From Nevskiales bacterium (GTDB taxonomy: Bacteria > Pseudomonadota > Gammaproteobacteria > Nevskiales > Nevskiaceae), in the NCBI GenBank assembly GCA_028698335.1, contig JAQVDP010000008.1, forward strand, positions 156,623-220,622: a stretch of 64,000 nt of DNA, read 5' to 3'. This document shows positions 46,093 to 53,644 of this stretch, piece after piece. Position 1 is the first letter of the stretch. Each line of letters starts with the position of its first letter. The notes under the pieces are model-generated. The model searched no databases, was not told where the DNA came from, and saw only the letters and a list, made by a program, of their open reading frames with translations. The position numbers and the translations under genes are program-made.

Positions 46093-46635
46093 TCAGATCA
46101 GGTAGTAGACGTTGGGGTCGTTGCCGGTTTCCGGCGCCAACACCTTGTGCTTGCGGGTGCGCAGCAACTGGCTGACCTCGCTGTTCGGATCGTCGAGCAG
46201 GCCGAAGTGCATGCACTTGGTCGGACATGCCGACACACACGCCGGGTCCATGCCCTTCTCGACGCGGTGATGGCAGAACGTGCACTTATCGATATAGCCC
46301 TCGGGATGCATGATCAGGCGCGCGTCGTAGGGGCACGCCGAGATGCAGGCCTTGCAGCCGGTGCACTTGTTCGGGTCGACCAGGACGATGTTGGTCCCGT
46401 TCCAGTGGTGGCTGGCGCCGGTCGGACACATCGTCACGCAGGTCGCGTTGGAACAGTGATTGCAGCGCTCGGAGCGGAATTCGGTTTCGAGCTTCGGGTA
46501 GGTGCCCTGCGTCGCCTCGACGACCCAGTCGCGGTTCAGCCCCTCCGGCACCTTGTTCTCGGTCTTGCAGGCCACCACGCAATCGGCGCAACCGATGCAC
46601 AGCTTGGTGTCGATGACCATCGCATAGCGCGCCAT
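46093..46635 (-). CDS. Four-cluster ferredoxin subunit (PsrB/PhsB type)
   Basis: The 180-residue protein carries sixteen cysteines in four groups: CIGCADCVVACK, CNHCSNATCVTMCP, CTGCKACISACP, and CTFCHHRVEKG with ACVSACP. It should bind four [4Fe-4S] clusters and act as the electron wire between the molybdoprotein and NrfD. It begins one base after the molybdoprotein stop codon. No own signal peptide is present; subunits of this type are exported with the Tat-targeted catalytic partner. Confidence 0.9.
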   Translation of the reverse strand: MARYAMVIDTKLCIGCADCVVACKTENKVPEGLNRDWVVEATQGTYPKLETEFRSERCNHCSNATCVTMCPTGASHHWNGTNIVLVDPNKCTGCKACISACPYDARLIMHPEGYIDKCTFCHHRVEKGMDPACVSACPTKCMHFGLLDDPNSEVSQLLRTRKHKVLAPETGNDPNVYYLI

Positions 46636-46636
46636 G

Positions 46637-48859
46637 TCAGACCGCCTCCTTGATGATGGTGACGAAGTTGCCGCGCATGCCGGTGCCGCCCATCAGCGGA
46701 TCGATCTTGAGGCGCGTCATCAGCTCGGAATCGTCGGCGCCGACGTCATGGGTCAGGCGCAGCTTGCGCGAGCGGTGGCCGAAGCCGTGGGCCATGAACA
46801 CCGAGTCCGGACGGATGCGTTCGGTGACCCGCACCCGGATCTGGTTGCTGACCACGCCGTCGGGATTGGCGAGACGCACGTACTCCCCGTTGACCAGTCC
46901 GCGTTCGCTGGCCACCAGCGGATTCACCCACAGTGTGTTTTCCGGCGCGAGCTGGAACAGCAGGTGATTGTTGGTGGTCTTGCCGAAGGTATGCGCCGGC
47001 ATCCGCCCGTAGTTGAGATGGTAGTAGCCGGCCGGCGGCGACTCCGGCCGCGTGTATTCCGGGATCGGATCGAAACCCTTGTCGGCCAGCTGTTGCGAAT
47101 ACAGCTCGATCTTGCCGCTGGGCGTGAAGAAGCGCACGTCCTGCCCGGGCGCGAAATACAGCGGCCGCTTGCGCGGAAAGTTCTTCACGCCGATCCGTTT
47201 CATCTCCTCCAGCGACGAACCGAGCTGCTTGAGCTGCCAGTCGATCACCTCGGCGTAGTCGTCCCATGGGAAATACTTCTCCAGCCCCAGGCGATGGCCC
47301 AGCTGCTTGGCGATCCACCAGCCCGGCTTGCTGTCGTAGCGCGGCTCGAACACCGGCATGCGCAGCGCCAGCGACGGCACGCGTTCGCCGCTGTTGCGCA
47401 GATCGTCGTAGCGTTCGAGGTAGGTGCATTCCGGCAACACCACGTCGGCATAGCCGGTGACCTCGGACGGCATCGTGTCGACGACGACGACCAGATCCAG
47501 CGAATCGATCGCGGCCTGCAGCGTCGGACGGATGCCGGGGATCGTCATCGGCAGATTGGTGCCGTAGACGATCCAGGCCTTGTAATGCGCGTCCGCACCG
47601 ACCGACGCCTCGATCACCGCCGTGGTGACGCCACTGTTGGCGAACGGAAAACGGCCGGCGTGCGCGGCGCGGAAATCGCTCCTGGCCTCCGGATACTCCG
47701 GTACCGGATAGTGCGGCAGCGACACGCTCTCCTTGTTGTAGAGCCCGCCCTTGCGACCCCAGCTGCCGAGCAGGGCATTGAGGATCGCGATCGCGCGCGA
47801 GCGCTGGGTATCGTCGCCGTACCAGGTCGTGTGGCGGCCCGGATGGATCAGCGTGGCCGGCGCGGCCGCCGCCATCTCGCGCGCGGTGCGGCGGATCGTC
47901 TCCGGCTCGATGCCGGTTTCGAGATAGACCCATTCCGGCGAGTAGCGCGCGACGTGCCGCTTGAGCTGCTCGAAGCCGGTCGCATAGCGCTCGATGTAGT
48001 CGCGGTCGTACAGACCCTCGTCGATCAGCACGTGCATCCACGCCAGCAGCAGCGCGATGTCGGTGCCCGGCTTGATCGGCAGCCAGTACTTGGATTTGCT
48101 GGCCGGCACCGAGAAGCGCGGATCGACCGTGATCAGGGTCACGTCGTTGCGCATCGCGTCAGCCAGGGTCTGGACCTGGGCGTTGTGCAGGTTCTCGCCG
48201 ATGTGCGATCCGATCAGCACGATGCAGCGCGAATGCTCCATGTCGGTCCGCTCGGGCGAACCGATGACCTCGCCATAGGTCAGCTCGAAGCCGACATCGC
48301 GCGGACCGCGGCATTGCGCGAACGCCGGCTCGGCGATGCTGGCCGAACCGAAGGCCCGCACCAGATGCTGGAAGTGATGGGCACCGTAACCGTGATTGAG
48401 CAGCGCGAGGCGATCGGCGCCATGGCGTTGCTCGACCTTCTTCAGGCGCTCGGCGATGTAGTCCAGCGCCTCGTCCCACGACGCCTCGCGGAAGGTCTGC
48501 AACCCGTCGGCGCCGGTCACCCGGATCAGCGGGCGGCGCAGGCGGTCCGGATCCTCGTAGGCGCCCATGCCGGCGGTGCCGCGGGTGCACAGACGGCCCT
48601 TGCTGTGCAGGTCGTCGTCGTTGCCGATGATCTTCCACGGCTGGCCGTTCTCGATATGCGCATAGGCCGCGCACTTCCAGAAGCACATGTCGCAGAAGGT
48701 CGGCGTGCGGACGACCTCGCCCTGTCCGGGCAGCGGCCGCGCCGCGCACCCGGCGAGCATCGCCGGGGCGGCGGCGCCGAGCCCGAACAGTCCGGAGATC
48801 TTGATGAAGTCGCGCCGGTTCATGCTCACGCCGTCCGGCCCGCGGTTCTGGTTCAGCAT
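46637..48859 (-). CDS. Molybdopterin oxidoreductase, Psr/Phs-type catalytic subunit
   Basis: The 740-residue product has a Tat signal (MNRRDFIKISGLFGLGAAA) at its N-terminus, so it acts in the periplasm. A [4Fe-4S] site is formed by Cys56, 59, 63 and 91 (CDMCFWKC, LCTRG). The likely molybdenum ligand is Cys183 in AFAQCRGPRDVG. This is the PsrA/PhsA/TtrA/ArrA branch of the DMSO reductase family; polysulfide, thiosulfate and tetrathionate are the nearest choices in the genomic context, but arsenate cannot be excluded by sequence alone. The ATG at 48859 has GGGGGGAGCGAAGG upstream and overlaps the previous gene by seven bases. Confidence 0.87.
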   Translation of the reverse strand: MLNQNRGPDGVSMNRRDFIKISGLFGLGAAAPAMLAGCAARPLPGQGEVVRTPTFCDMCFWKCAAYAHIENGQPWKIIGNDDDLHSKGRLCTRGTAGMGAYEDPDRLRRPLIRVTGADGLQTFREASWDEALDYIAERLKKVEQRHGADRLALLNHGYGAHHFQHLVRAFGSASIAEPAFAQCRGPRDVGFELTYGEVIGSPERTDMEHSRCIVLIGSHIGENLHNAQVQTLADAMRNDVTLITVDPRFSVPASKSKYWLPIKPGTDIALLLAWMHVLIDEGLYDRDYIERYATGFEQLKRHVARYSPEWVYLETGIEPETIRRTAREMAAAAPATLIHPGRHTTWYGDDTQRSRAIAILNALLGSWGRKGGLYNKESVSLPHYPVPEYPEARSDFRAAHAGRFPFANSGVTTAVIEASVGADAHYKAWIVYGTNLPMTIPGIRPTLQAAIDSLDLVVVVDTMPSEVTGYADVVLPECTYLERYDDLRNSGERVPSLALRMPVFEPRYDSKPGWWIAKQLGHRLGLEKYFPWDDYAEVIDWQLKQLGSSLEEMKRIGVKNFPRKRPLYFAPGQDVRFFTPSGKIELYSQQLADKGFDPIPEYTRPESPPAGYYHLNYGRMPAHTFGKTTNNHLLFQLAPENTLWVNPLVASERGLVNGEYVRLANPDGVVSNQIRVRVTERIRPDSVFMAHGFGHRSRKLRLTHDVGADDSELMTRLKIDPLMGGTGMRGNFVTIIKEAV

Positions 48860-49719
48860 CCTTCGCTCCCCCCACGTGGATGACGCGCCGGCGCGGGCGC
48901 CGGTGCGGGCGCCGGTGCGGCCTCGGCCGGCGCATCGCCCGACGGTGCGGTGACGGCTTCGGGCGTCTCCGGTGCCGCCGCGTGCTTCTGGATCACGAAC
49001 CAGCCCGCCGGTGCGGGCTTGATGAAGCTTTCGGTCGGGAACAGCGCCATCACCGCCGCGACGACCAGCGCCACGGCGACCAGCGGAATCTGCACCTTGA
49101 GCCGGGCCCGGAGTGCGTCGACGTCGGCGTCCGGCTGCGGCCAGAAATAGTGCTGTCCCGCGCGCATCAGCAGGCTGCCGCCGATCGCGGCCACGGTCAG
49201 GATCAGCACCACCACGCCGATGTCGAGCCCCAGCAGTTCGTCGAGCCTGAACACCCCGCGGTAGTCGCTGTTGTAGAAGTCACCCCAGATCGGGAACAGA
49301 TCGCCGAACAGGATCGAGCCGATGAGAAAGCCGACGACGAAGATCATCGCGTCGATGCGGCCGGTCGCGACCGATGCCGCCGCAGTGCCGGGACAGAAGC
49401 CGCCCACCGCCATGCCGATCCCGAACAGGAAGCCGCCCACCGCCATCGGCACGAGGAAGGTCGGCAGGTAGAACATCTTCGATGTATCGATGAAACCGAT
49501 CAGGCTCAGCGCCCACAACCCGAGCATGCCGGTCACGATGGCCGAGAACATCACCACCGGCACGCCGACATCCTTGAGGTAGAACGCGCGTGCGATGCGG
49601 CGGCTGTCGGTGAAGCCGGCGTAGTAGAGGCCCAGGCCGAAGACGAATCCGATCGGCACGGCCAGCCACAGATTCATCGCCTCCGAGATCAGCCCGGTCT
49701 TGGCGAGCGGCGCGATCAT
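48853..49719 (-). CDS. YeeE/YedE family permease, second half-protein
   Basis: The 288-residue integral membrane protein has the family cysteine motif GGFCPGTAAASVATG and about six to eight transmembrane helices. It ends in a long Ala/Pro/Glu tail (about 40 residues, PAEAAPAPAPAP). YeeE/YedE proteins import thiosulfate or related sulfur compounds. Together with the preceding gene it makes a PmpAB-like pair in which two short proteins replace the usual single chain. It overlaps the upstream gene by four bases (ATGA), or by ten if the ATG at 49725 is used, and overlaps the molybdoprotein gene by seven. Confidence 0.82.
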   Translation of the reverse strand: MIAPLAKTGLISEAMNLWLAVPIGFVFGLGLYYAGFTDSRRIARAFYLKDVGVPVVMFSAIVTGMLGLWALSLIGFIDTSKMFYLPTFLVPMAVGGFLFGIGMAVGGFCPGTAAASVATGRIDAMIFVVGFLIGSILFGDLFPIWGDFYNSDYRGVFRLDELLGLDIGVVVLILTVAAIGGSLLMRAGQHYFWPQPDADVDALRARLKVQIPLVAVALVVAAVMALFPTESFIKPAPAGWFVIQKHAAAPETPEAVTAPSGDAPAEAAPAPAPAPAPARHPRGGSEGC

Positions 49720-50228
49720 ATCCATTGCTTTCTCACGAACCAGGCGGTGGCAAAGCCGCCGGCGAAGATGCACAGCAGGAAGGCCCAGGCACCGACCGAC
49801 AGTTCCGCGCCACCGACCAGACCCTGGCCGCTGGTGCAGCCCCGCGCGAGGCGCGCGGCGAATCCGGTGATGACACCTCCGATCAGTGCCAGCACCAGGC
49901 GTCCGCCGGTGGAGATGCGCGGACCCCGCTGCACTTCCAGACGGAAATCGCCGGCGGTCACGGAGCCGACGAAGGCGCCGGCCAGCAGGCCGACCATCAG
50001 ATAGCTCAGGTAGTCGTCGAGGGGATTGGCGCCCCCCGCAAAGTAGCGCCCGAAGTAGGCGCTCTTTTCGGTCAGCTCGGGCAGCAGCGCGTGCTGCACG
50101 GTTGCGACCAGTCGCGTCATCATGCCGCTGACGCCGATGCCGCGACCGGCCACGACGAACGCGGCCAGCATCGACAGCCCAATGACGACGCCTGCCAAGA
50201 CAGGCGGAAAACGATCTCGCAGGCTCAC
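49716..50228 (-). CDS. YeeE/YedE family permease, first half-protein
   Basis: The 170-residue membrane protein starts at a GTG with GGAGGT four bases upstream. It carries the cysteine motif ARGCTSGQGLVGG, the other conserved motif of YeeE/YedE sulfur transporters. It is the first gene of the sulfur-redox operon, so uptake or handling of a sulfur compound is its expected role. The split arrangement (RGCTSG here, FCPGT in the next gene) corresponds to PmpA and PmpB. Confidence 0.82.
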   Translation of the reverse strand: MSLRDRFPPVLAGVVIGLSMLAAFVVAGRGIGVSGMMTRLVATVQHALLPELTEKSAYFGRYFAGGANPLDDYLSYLMVGLLAGAFVGSVTAGDFRLEVQRGPRISTGGRLVLALIGGVITGFAARLARGCTSGQGLVGGAELSVGAWAFLLCIFAGGFATAWFVRKQWI

Positions 50229-50397
50229 GGTACCTCCACACCCTGGAAACGGTGCCGGCACCCGCAGCCTCACATCACGGATGCCCCCTTTTCATGCGGC
50301 GTGGACCCGCTCCTCCATTCCCGACCGGGAACCCTGCGAACCGCCCCGCATACGCATCTCACCGTGGCCAGTCTCGCACCCGCCTAGTGAGGCGACA

Positions 50398-50411
50398 TTG
50401 CCCTAGATCAA
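50398..50411. promoter_or_regulatory. FNR/Anr-like site upstream of the sulfur-redox operon
   Basis: Read on the minus strand the sequence is TTGAT-CTAG-GGCAA: one arm is a perfect FNR half-site and the other matches 3 of 5. It lies about 170 bases upstream of the first permease gene. Control by an oxygen sensor would suit a respiratory reductase. The distance is longer than usual, so this is tentative. Confidence 0.4.
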
Positions 50412-50680
50412 TCCCGAGACACCGTCCCCCACAGGGCATTTCCCGGGATCGTCGGAAGGCCGTTCGGGTCGGAAAATCCCGGCGGCATGCGGCGGCGGTC
50501 CTCCGCTCGTCGGCCATCGTGATCCGCCGGCTCGCGGGCCCGGCCGGAGCCGCCCCGGGGGGCGTCCTCTTGTCGGCAATTTGCCTACGCTAAGCCGGAC
50601 GCCTGACGGTCCGGGGTTGTGGATAAGGTGCTCCCCAGGCTCACCTGCGCCGGATCCCGACGGCGCTTTGGATATGATTC

Positions 50681-50692
50681 ACAATATATTGT
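50681..50692. promoter_or_regulatory. Perfect AT palindrome ACAATATATTGT
   Basis: A 12-bp perfect palindrome within a markedly AT-rich block (about 50672-50710) in otherwise GC-rich DNA. It lies about 170 bases upstream of the transglutaminase-like gene and is a candidate operator or promoter region. Confidence 0.4.
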
Positions 50693-50751
50693 TATTGATA
50701 TGTTTTATTCGGAAACGACAGCCTGAGGCACCGTGACTCGGACGGCTTCCG

Positions 50752-50774
50752 GGCCGCTTCCGGCGGCCGTTTTT
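50752..50774 (+). terminator. Intrinsic terminator inside the leader of the transglutaminase gene
   Basis: GGCCGC-TTCCG-GCGGCC is followed by G and five Ts (50770-50774). It lies about 75 bases before the start at 50851, with no gene ending just upstream on the plus strand. It could attenuate the downstream gene or end a small RNA that starts near the AT-rich block. Confidence 0.5.
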
Positions 50775-50815
50775 ACGCACCTTGTAGATAATTCAAAGTA
50801 AGGATTTCACCTACA

Positions 50816-50839
50816 TTGCGTGCGTTTTATCGTACGCAA
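50816..50839 (+). promoter_or_regulatory. Inverted repeat just upstream of the transglutaminase start
   Basis: TTGCGTGCG-TTTTAT-CGTACGCAA forms a nine-pair hairpin with one G-U pair in RNA. It ends 11 bases before the ATG at 50851. It could be an operator or a hairpin in the translated leader. Confidence 0.4.
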
Positions 50840-50850
50840 TTTCCGGCAGG

Positions 50851-51846
50851 ATGAACCCTGCCATGAATACCTCAACCGCCACCCCGTACACCCCCCGATC
50901 GCAGCGCCGGGGACTGCGTGCCGCCAGATACGCGGCGTCGGTCGCACTGGCCCTCGGCAGCCTGCTGCCGGCGGCGGCCACGGCGAACGGATCCGGGCAG
51001 AACGCCGACCAGGACGACAGCCTGATCGCCGCCACCCGCTCTCGTACGCCCCAAGCGACCTTGTACCGGATGGCGCGCGGCGACCGCGATCAGATCCGGG
51101 TGTCGGCGGCGTTCAGCACCTTCGCCGGCGAACCGCTGCAGATCGACTTTTCGCTCGATACCGACGACAGCGCCGCCTCGATCCGCGAGTTCGGCGTCTC
51201 CCCCGACGAACTCGAAGCCCTGGCGCAGAGCTGCATCGCGGCCGGTGACTGCGATCAGAGCCGCTTCGATGTCCATCTGACGCATTACTACCGCTCGCAC
51301 GCCATGGGCCTACGCTACACCGGCGCCAACCAGGCGCCGCGCCTCTACGTCGACGTCCCTCAGGTCGTGCAACGCAACCAGCTGCGCGTCCAGCCGGTCG
51401 CGCACGCCCTGCGCGCACTCGCGGCGCGCCATGGCCGGGACCGGCAATGGGCCGCTGACGCGGCGCTGGCGCTGGTGCAGACCGGTCTGGACTACCGCAA
51501 GCCGTCGATGTGGGAGGACGGCCGCAAGATCCTGGGCTTCTACCCGCCGCCGGTCGCGCTCGAACGCGGCTACGGCGACTGCGACACCAAGTCCGCGTTG
51601 CTGGCCGCGATCCTGAAGAACATCGACCCGTCGCTGCGCATCATCGGTGTCCACATTCCCGGGCACTACCTGCTGGGCGTGGCGCGTACGCCGCGCGCGG
51701 ACGAGGCCTTCATCGAGCACGAAGGCCGGACCTACGTACTGATCGAGCCGTCCGGCCCGGCCAAGCTGCGCCCCGGCCGCGTCGCCCGCAAGACCGAGGT
51801 TGCCCTCAACCGCATGGAAGGCGTCCGCATCGATCCGATGTTCTGA
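50851..51846 (+). CDS. Transglutaminase-like cysteine protein, secreted
   Basis: The 331-residue product has an N-terminal signal peptide with core ASVALALGSLLPAAATANG. A transglutaminase-like triad is visible: Cys244 in GYGDCDTKSALLAAIL, His272 in GHYLLGV and Glu299 in LIEPSG. The glutamate takes the place of the usual aspartate. A peptidase or protein cross-linking role at the envelope is possible; the substrate is unknown. A second ATG four codons in (50863) has better spacing to AGGA. The leader contains an AT-rich palindrome, a terminator-like hairpin and an inverted repeat. Confidence 0.75.
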   Translation: MNPAMNTSTATPYTPRSQRRGLRAARYAASVALALGSLLPAAATANGSGQNADQDDSLIAATRSRTPQATLYRMARGDRDQIRVSAAFSTFAGEPLQIDFSLDTDDSAASIREFGVSPDELEALAQSCIAAGDCDQSRFDVHLTHYYRSHAMGLRYTGANQAPRLYVDVPQVVQRNQLRVQPVAHALRALAARHGRDRQWAADAALALVQTGLDYRKPSMWEDGRKILGFYPPPVALERGYGDCDTKSALLAAILKNIDPSLRIIGVHIPGHYLLGVARTPRADEAFIEHEGRTYVLIEPSGPAKLRPGRVARKTEVALNRMEGVRIDPMF

Positions 51847-51859
51847 CGCCGCCCGACGC

Positions 51860-52246
51860 TCAGACCAGTTCCGCGCCCTTCTCCGCCAACAGCTCGCGCA
51901 ACACGCTGCGATGGCAGCGTCGTTCGTCCTCGCAGTAGCAGCCGACCGACAGCGCCGTGGTCTTCGACAGCGCCGCCAGCAGATCGAGCACCTTCGCCGC
52001 ATCCGGCGCCGCCATCTCCTTGCGGTACTGCCGCATGAAACGGCCCCAGTCCGCATCGCTGGTCGCGGCCTGCGCCTGCTTCACCAGTTCGGCGCTTGGC
52101 GCCAGGTTCGGCAGCCACACGTCGTAATAGTCCCGCTGCGCGATCTGCGCCTTCGGCACCCCGCGCGGCGGCCGCCGCACCGTGCCGACCCTCAAGCCTT
52201 CCCCCGGATGCCTCGGCGCCCCCAACCGAACGATGCGGATGGCCAT
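51860..52246 (-). CDS. DUF488 family protein
   Basis: The 128-residue product starts at the ATG after GAGGAGGACGCAG. Segments YYDVWLPNLAPS, WGRFMRQYRKEM and VGCYCEDERRCHRSVL are the conserved blocks of DUF488, with the closing C-x-C-x5-C-H motif suggesting metal binding. Function unknown. It lies 99 bases downstream of the 90-residue gene on the same strand and is likely under the same Fur box. It converges with the transglutaminase-like gene, 13 bases away. Confidence 0.85.
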   Translation of the reverse strand: MAIRIVRLGAPRHPGEGLRVGTVRRPPRGVPKAQIAQRDYYDVWLPNLAPSAELVKQAQAATSDADWGRFMRQYRKEMAAPDAAKVLDLLAALSKTTALSVGCYCEDERRCHRSVLRELLAEKGAELV

Positions 52247-52345
52247 CTGCGTCCTCCTCGGCGGCGCCATGCTGCGCCCGCGGCCGTGACTGTGCCACAA
52301 ACCCGCGGGGTCTCCTTCGGGGATCAGAACGGATCCGCGACGGCC

Positions 52346-52618
52346 TCAGCCACGTGCCGGCGTCATCCGGAACACGCGCACGTTGGCAGCGTCCTGGTGG
52401 ACGCTGAGCAGGATCAGTTCCCGGAACAGGCGCTGCAGTTCGTGGCGGTCGCTGGGCCGCTCCGCGCCGTGACTGTCGCAGCCGGGGTCTCCGGTCCCGG
52501 TCGCCCCGGTGCCCTCGCCCTGATACGCCCAGTACAGCGACGGCAGGCGCGACTCCGAATCGTCGATGCGCAGGCGCGGCCTGCCGTCCTCGAGCCATGC
52601 ATGGATTCGCCAACTCAT
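52346..52618 (-). CDS. Small protein under a Fur box, function unknown
   Basis: The 90-residue product starts at the ATG after GAGAGGTGAAACG. It begins MSWRIHAWLEDGRPRLRIDD and continues ELQRLFRELILLSVHQDAANVRVFRM. There is no signal peptide or membrane segment, and I do not recognise the family. The 19-bp Fur-box-like sequence at 52652-52670 lies 34 bases upstream of the start, so expression should rise when iron is scarce. DUF488 follows on the same strand. Confidence 0.65.
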   Translation of the reverse strand: MSWRIHAWLEDGRPRLRIDDSESRLPSLYWAYQGEGTGATGTGDPGCDSHGAERPSDRHELQRLFRELILLSVHQDAANVRVFRMTPARG

Positions 52619-52651
52619 CGTTTCACCTCTCGTCCAGCCACGACGATATGA

Positions 52652-52670
52652 AACGATAATTATTCTCATT
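52652..52670. promoter_or_regulatory. Fur box
   Basis: On the minus strand the sequence is AATGAGAATAATTATCGTT, close to the iron regulator consensus GATAATGATAATCATTATC and matching the 7-1-7 layout TGAGAAT-A-ATTATCG. It lies 34-52 bases upstream of the 90-residue gene and is the only such site noticed in the window. Confidence 0.75.
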
Positions 52671-52733
52671 TAGTCAAGGTATCGTGAACCCGGGCCTGTC
52701 CGAGCCGGCGCGACCCGGGGCTCGGGCTCGCGA

Positions 52734-53630
52734 TCAGCCGAAGCCGACCGAGAAGTCGTGTCCCCACTGACTCACCGCGGTGGCCTCGTAGACCTGATGC
52801 CGGCTCCAGTCGATCACGGCGCCACCACAGCCGAATTCCAGCGCGAAGTTGGATGGCGTCAGCATGTAGAACGAGATCATCTGGTCGTTGACGTGGCGCC
52901 CCAGCGTCGCCATCAGCTTCACGTCGTGGCGCAACATGCGATCGTAGGCGCGGCCGACCTCGTCCATCGACGGCACCTCGACCATCGCGTGCACGCAACC
53001 GCTGGGCACCTCGCCCTCGTACAGCGCGAGGCTGTGATGGCGGCCGTTGCCGCAATGGGTGAAATAGATGCGCTTGAGCGGTTCGGCCGGGTCGTCGGTG
53101 TAGCGGTGGCGATACAGGTCGGCGAGTCCGAAACCGAGCACGTCGCGGAAGAACGCCCAGGTCGGATCGAAGCCCGGCGCCGGCAGCACGGTGTGCCCCA
53201 TGCCGAGTTCGCCGGTGACGAACTGCGGCACGCCGGCCGGCGACACGAAGCGCGCGCAGTCCGACTGCGGCCCCCAGAACAGTTCGTGGCGGTTGCCGGA
53301 GGGATCGCGCAGCAACAGCAACGCCTGCACGCGCCGCGATGCGCACAGCTCTGCCGAGCCGTGCTCGCAGGCGACGCCGCTGCGCGTCAGCGCTTCGGCC
53401 GCGGCGGCGAATGCGGCTTCGTCGGCGAGCTGCCAGCCGGAGGCGGCGTAGCGGTCCTCGGCGCCGCGTTCAACCAGGAAGCGGTAGTCGCGATCGTCCA
53501 TCTTCAGATACACGCCGCCGTCCGGCGCGTCGGCCGCAGCCATGCCGACGACGTCCTCACCGAACCGGCGCCAGCGTTCGGGCTGCTGGCATTCGGCGAC
53601 GATATAGGCCAGTTGTTCGATGCGGATCAT
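52734..53630 (-). CDS. Extradiol ring-cleavage dioxygenase, HsaC/BphC type
   Basis: The 298-residue product has two vicinal-oxygen-chelate domains. The iron ligands are visible as His146 (MGHTVLP), His214 (CVHAMVEV) and Glu264 (ALEFG). Nearby His199, His245 and Tyr254 fit the catalytic set. It is of the size and type of BphC and of HsaC, which cleaves the catecholic A ring of steroids. The neighbour upstream on the same strand, 14 bases away, encodes an HsaA-like hydroxylase, and the KshA-like gene lies just beyond, so a steroid or polycyclic substrate is likely. HsaD and HsaB are not in this window. Confidence 0.85.
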   Translation of the reverse strand: MIRIEQLAYIVAECQQPERWRRFGEDVVGMAAADAPDGGVYLKMDDRDYRFLVERGAEDRYAASGWQLADEAAFAAAAEALTRSGVACEHGSAELCASRRVQALLLLRDPSGNRHELFWGPQSDCARFVSPAGVPQFVTGELGMGHTVLPAPGFDPTWAFFRDVLGFGLADLYRHRYTDDPAEPLKRIYFTHCGNGRHHSLALYEGEVPSGCVHAMVEVPSMDEVGRAYDRMLRHDVKLMATLGRHVNDQMISFYMLTPSNFALEFGCGGAVIDWSRHQVYEATAVSQWGHDFSVGFG

Positions 53631-53644
53631 CGCGCGCCTCCGGC

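Noticed and set aside
46634..48883. Long plus-strand ORF (749 codons) opposite the molybdoprotein
   Set aside because: Antisense shadow; cofactor-binding cysteines and Tat signal are on the minus strand.
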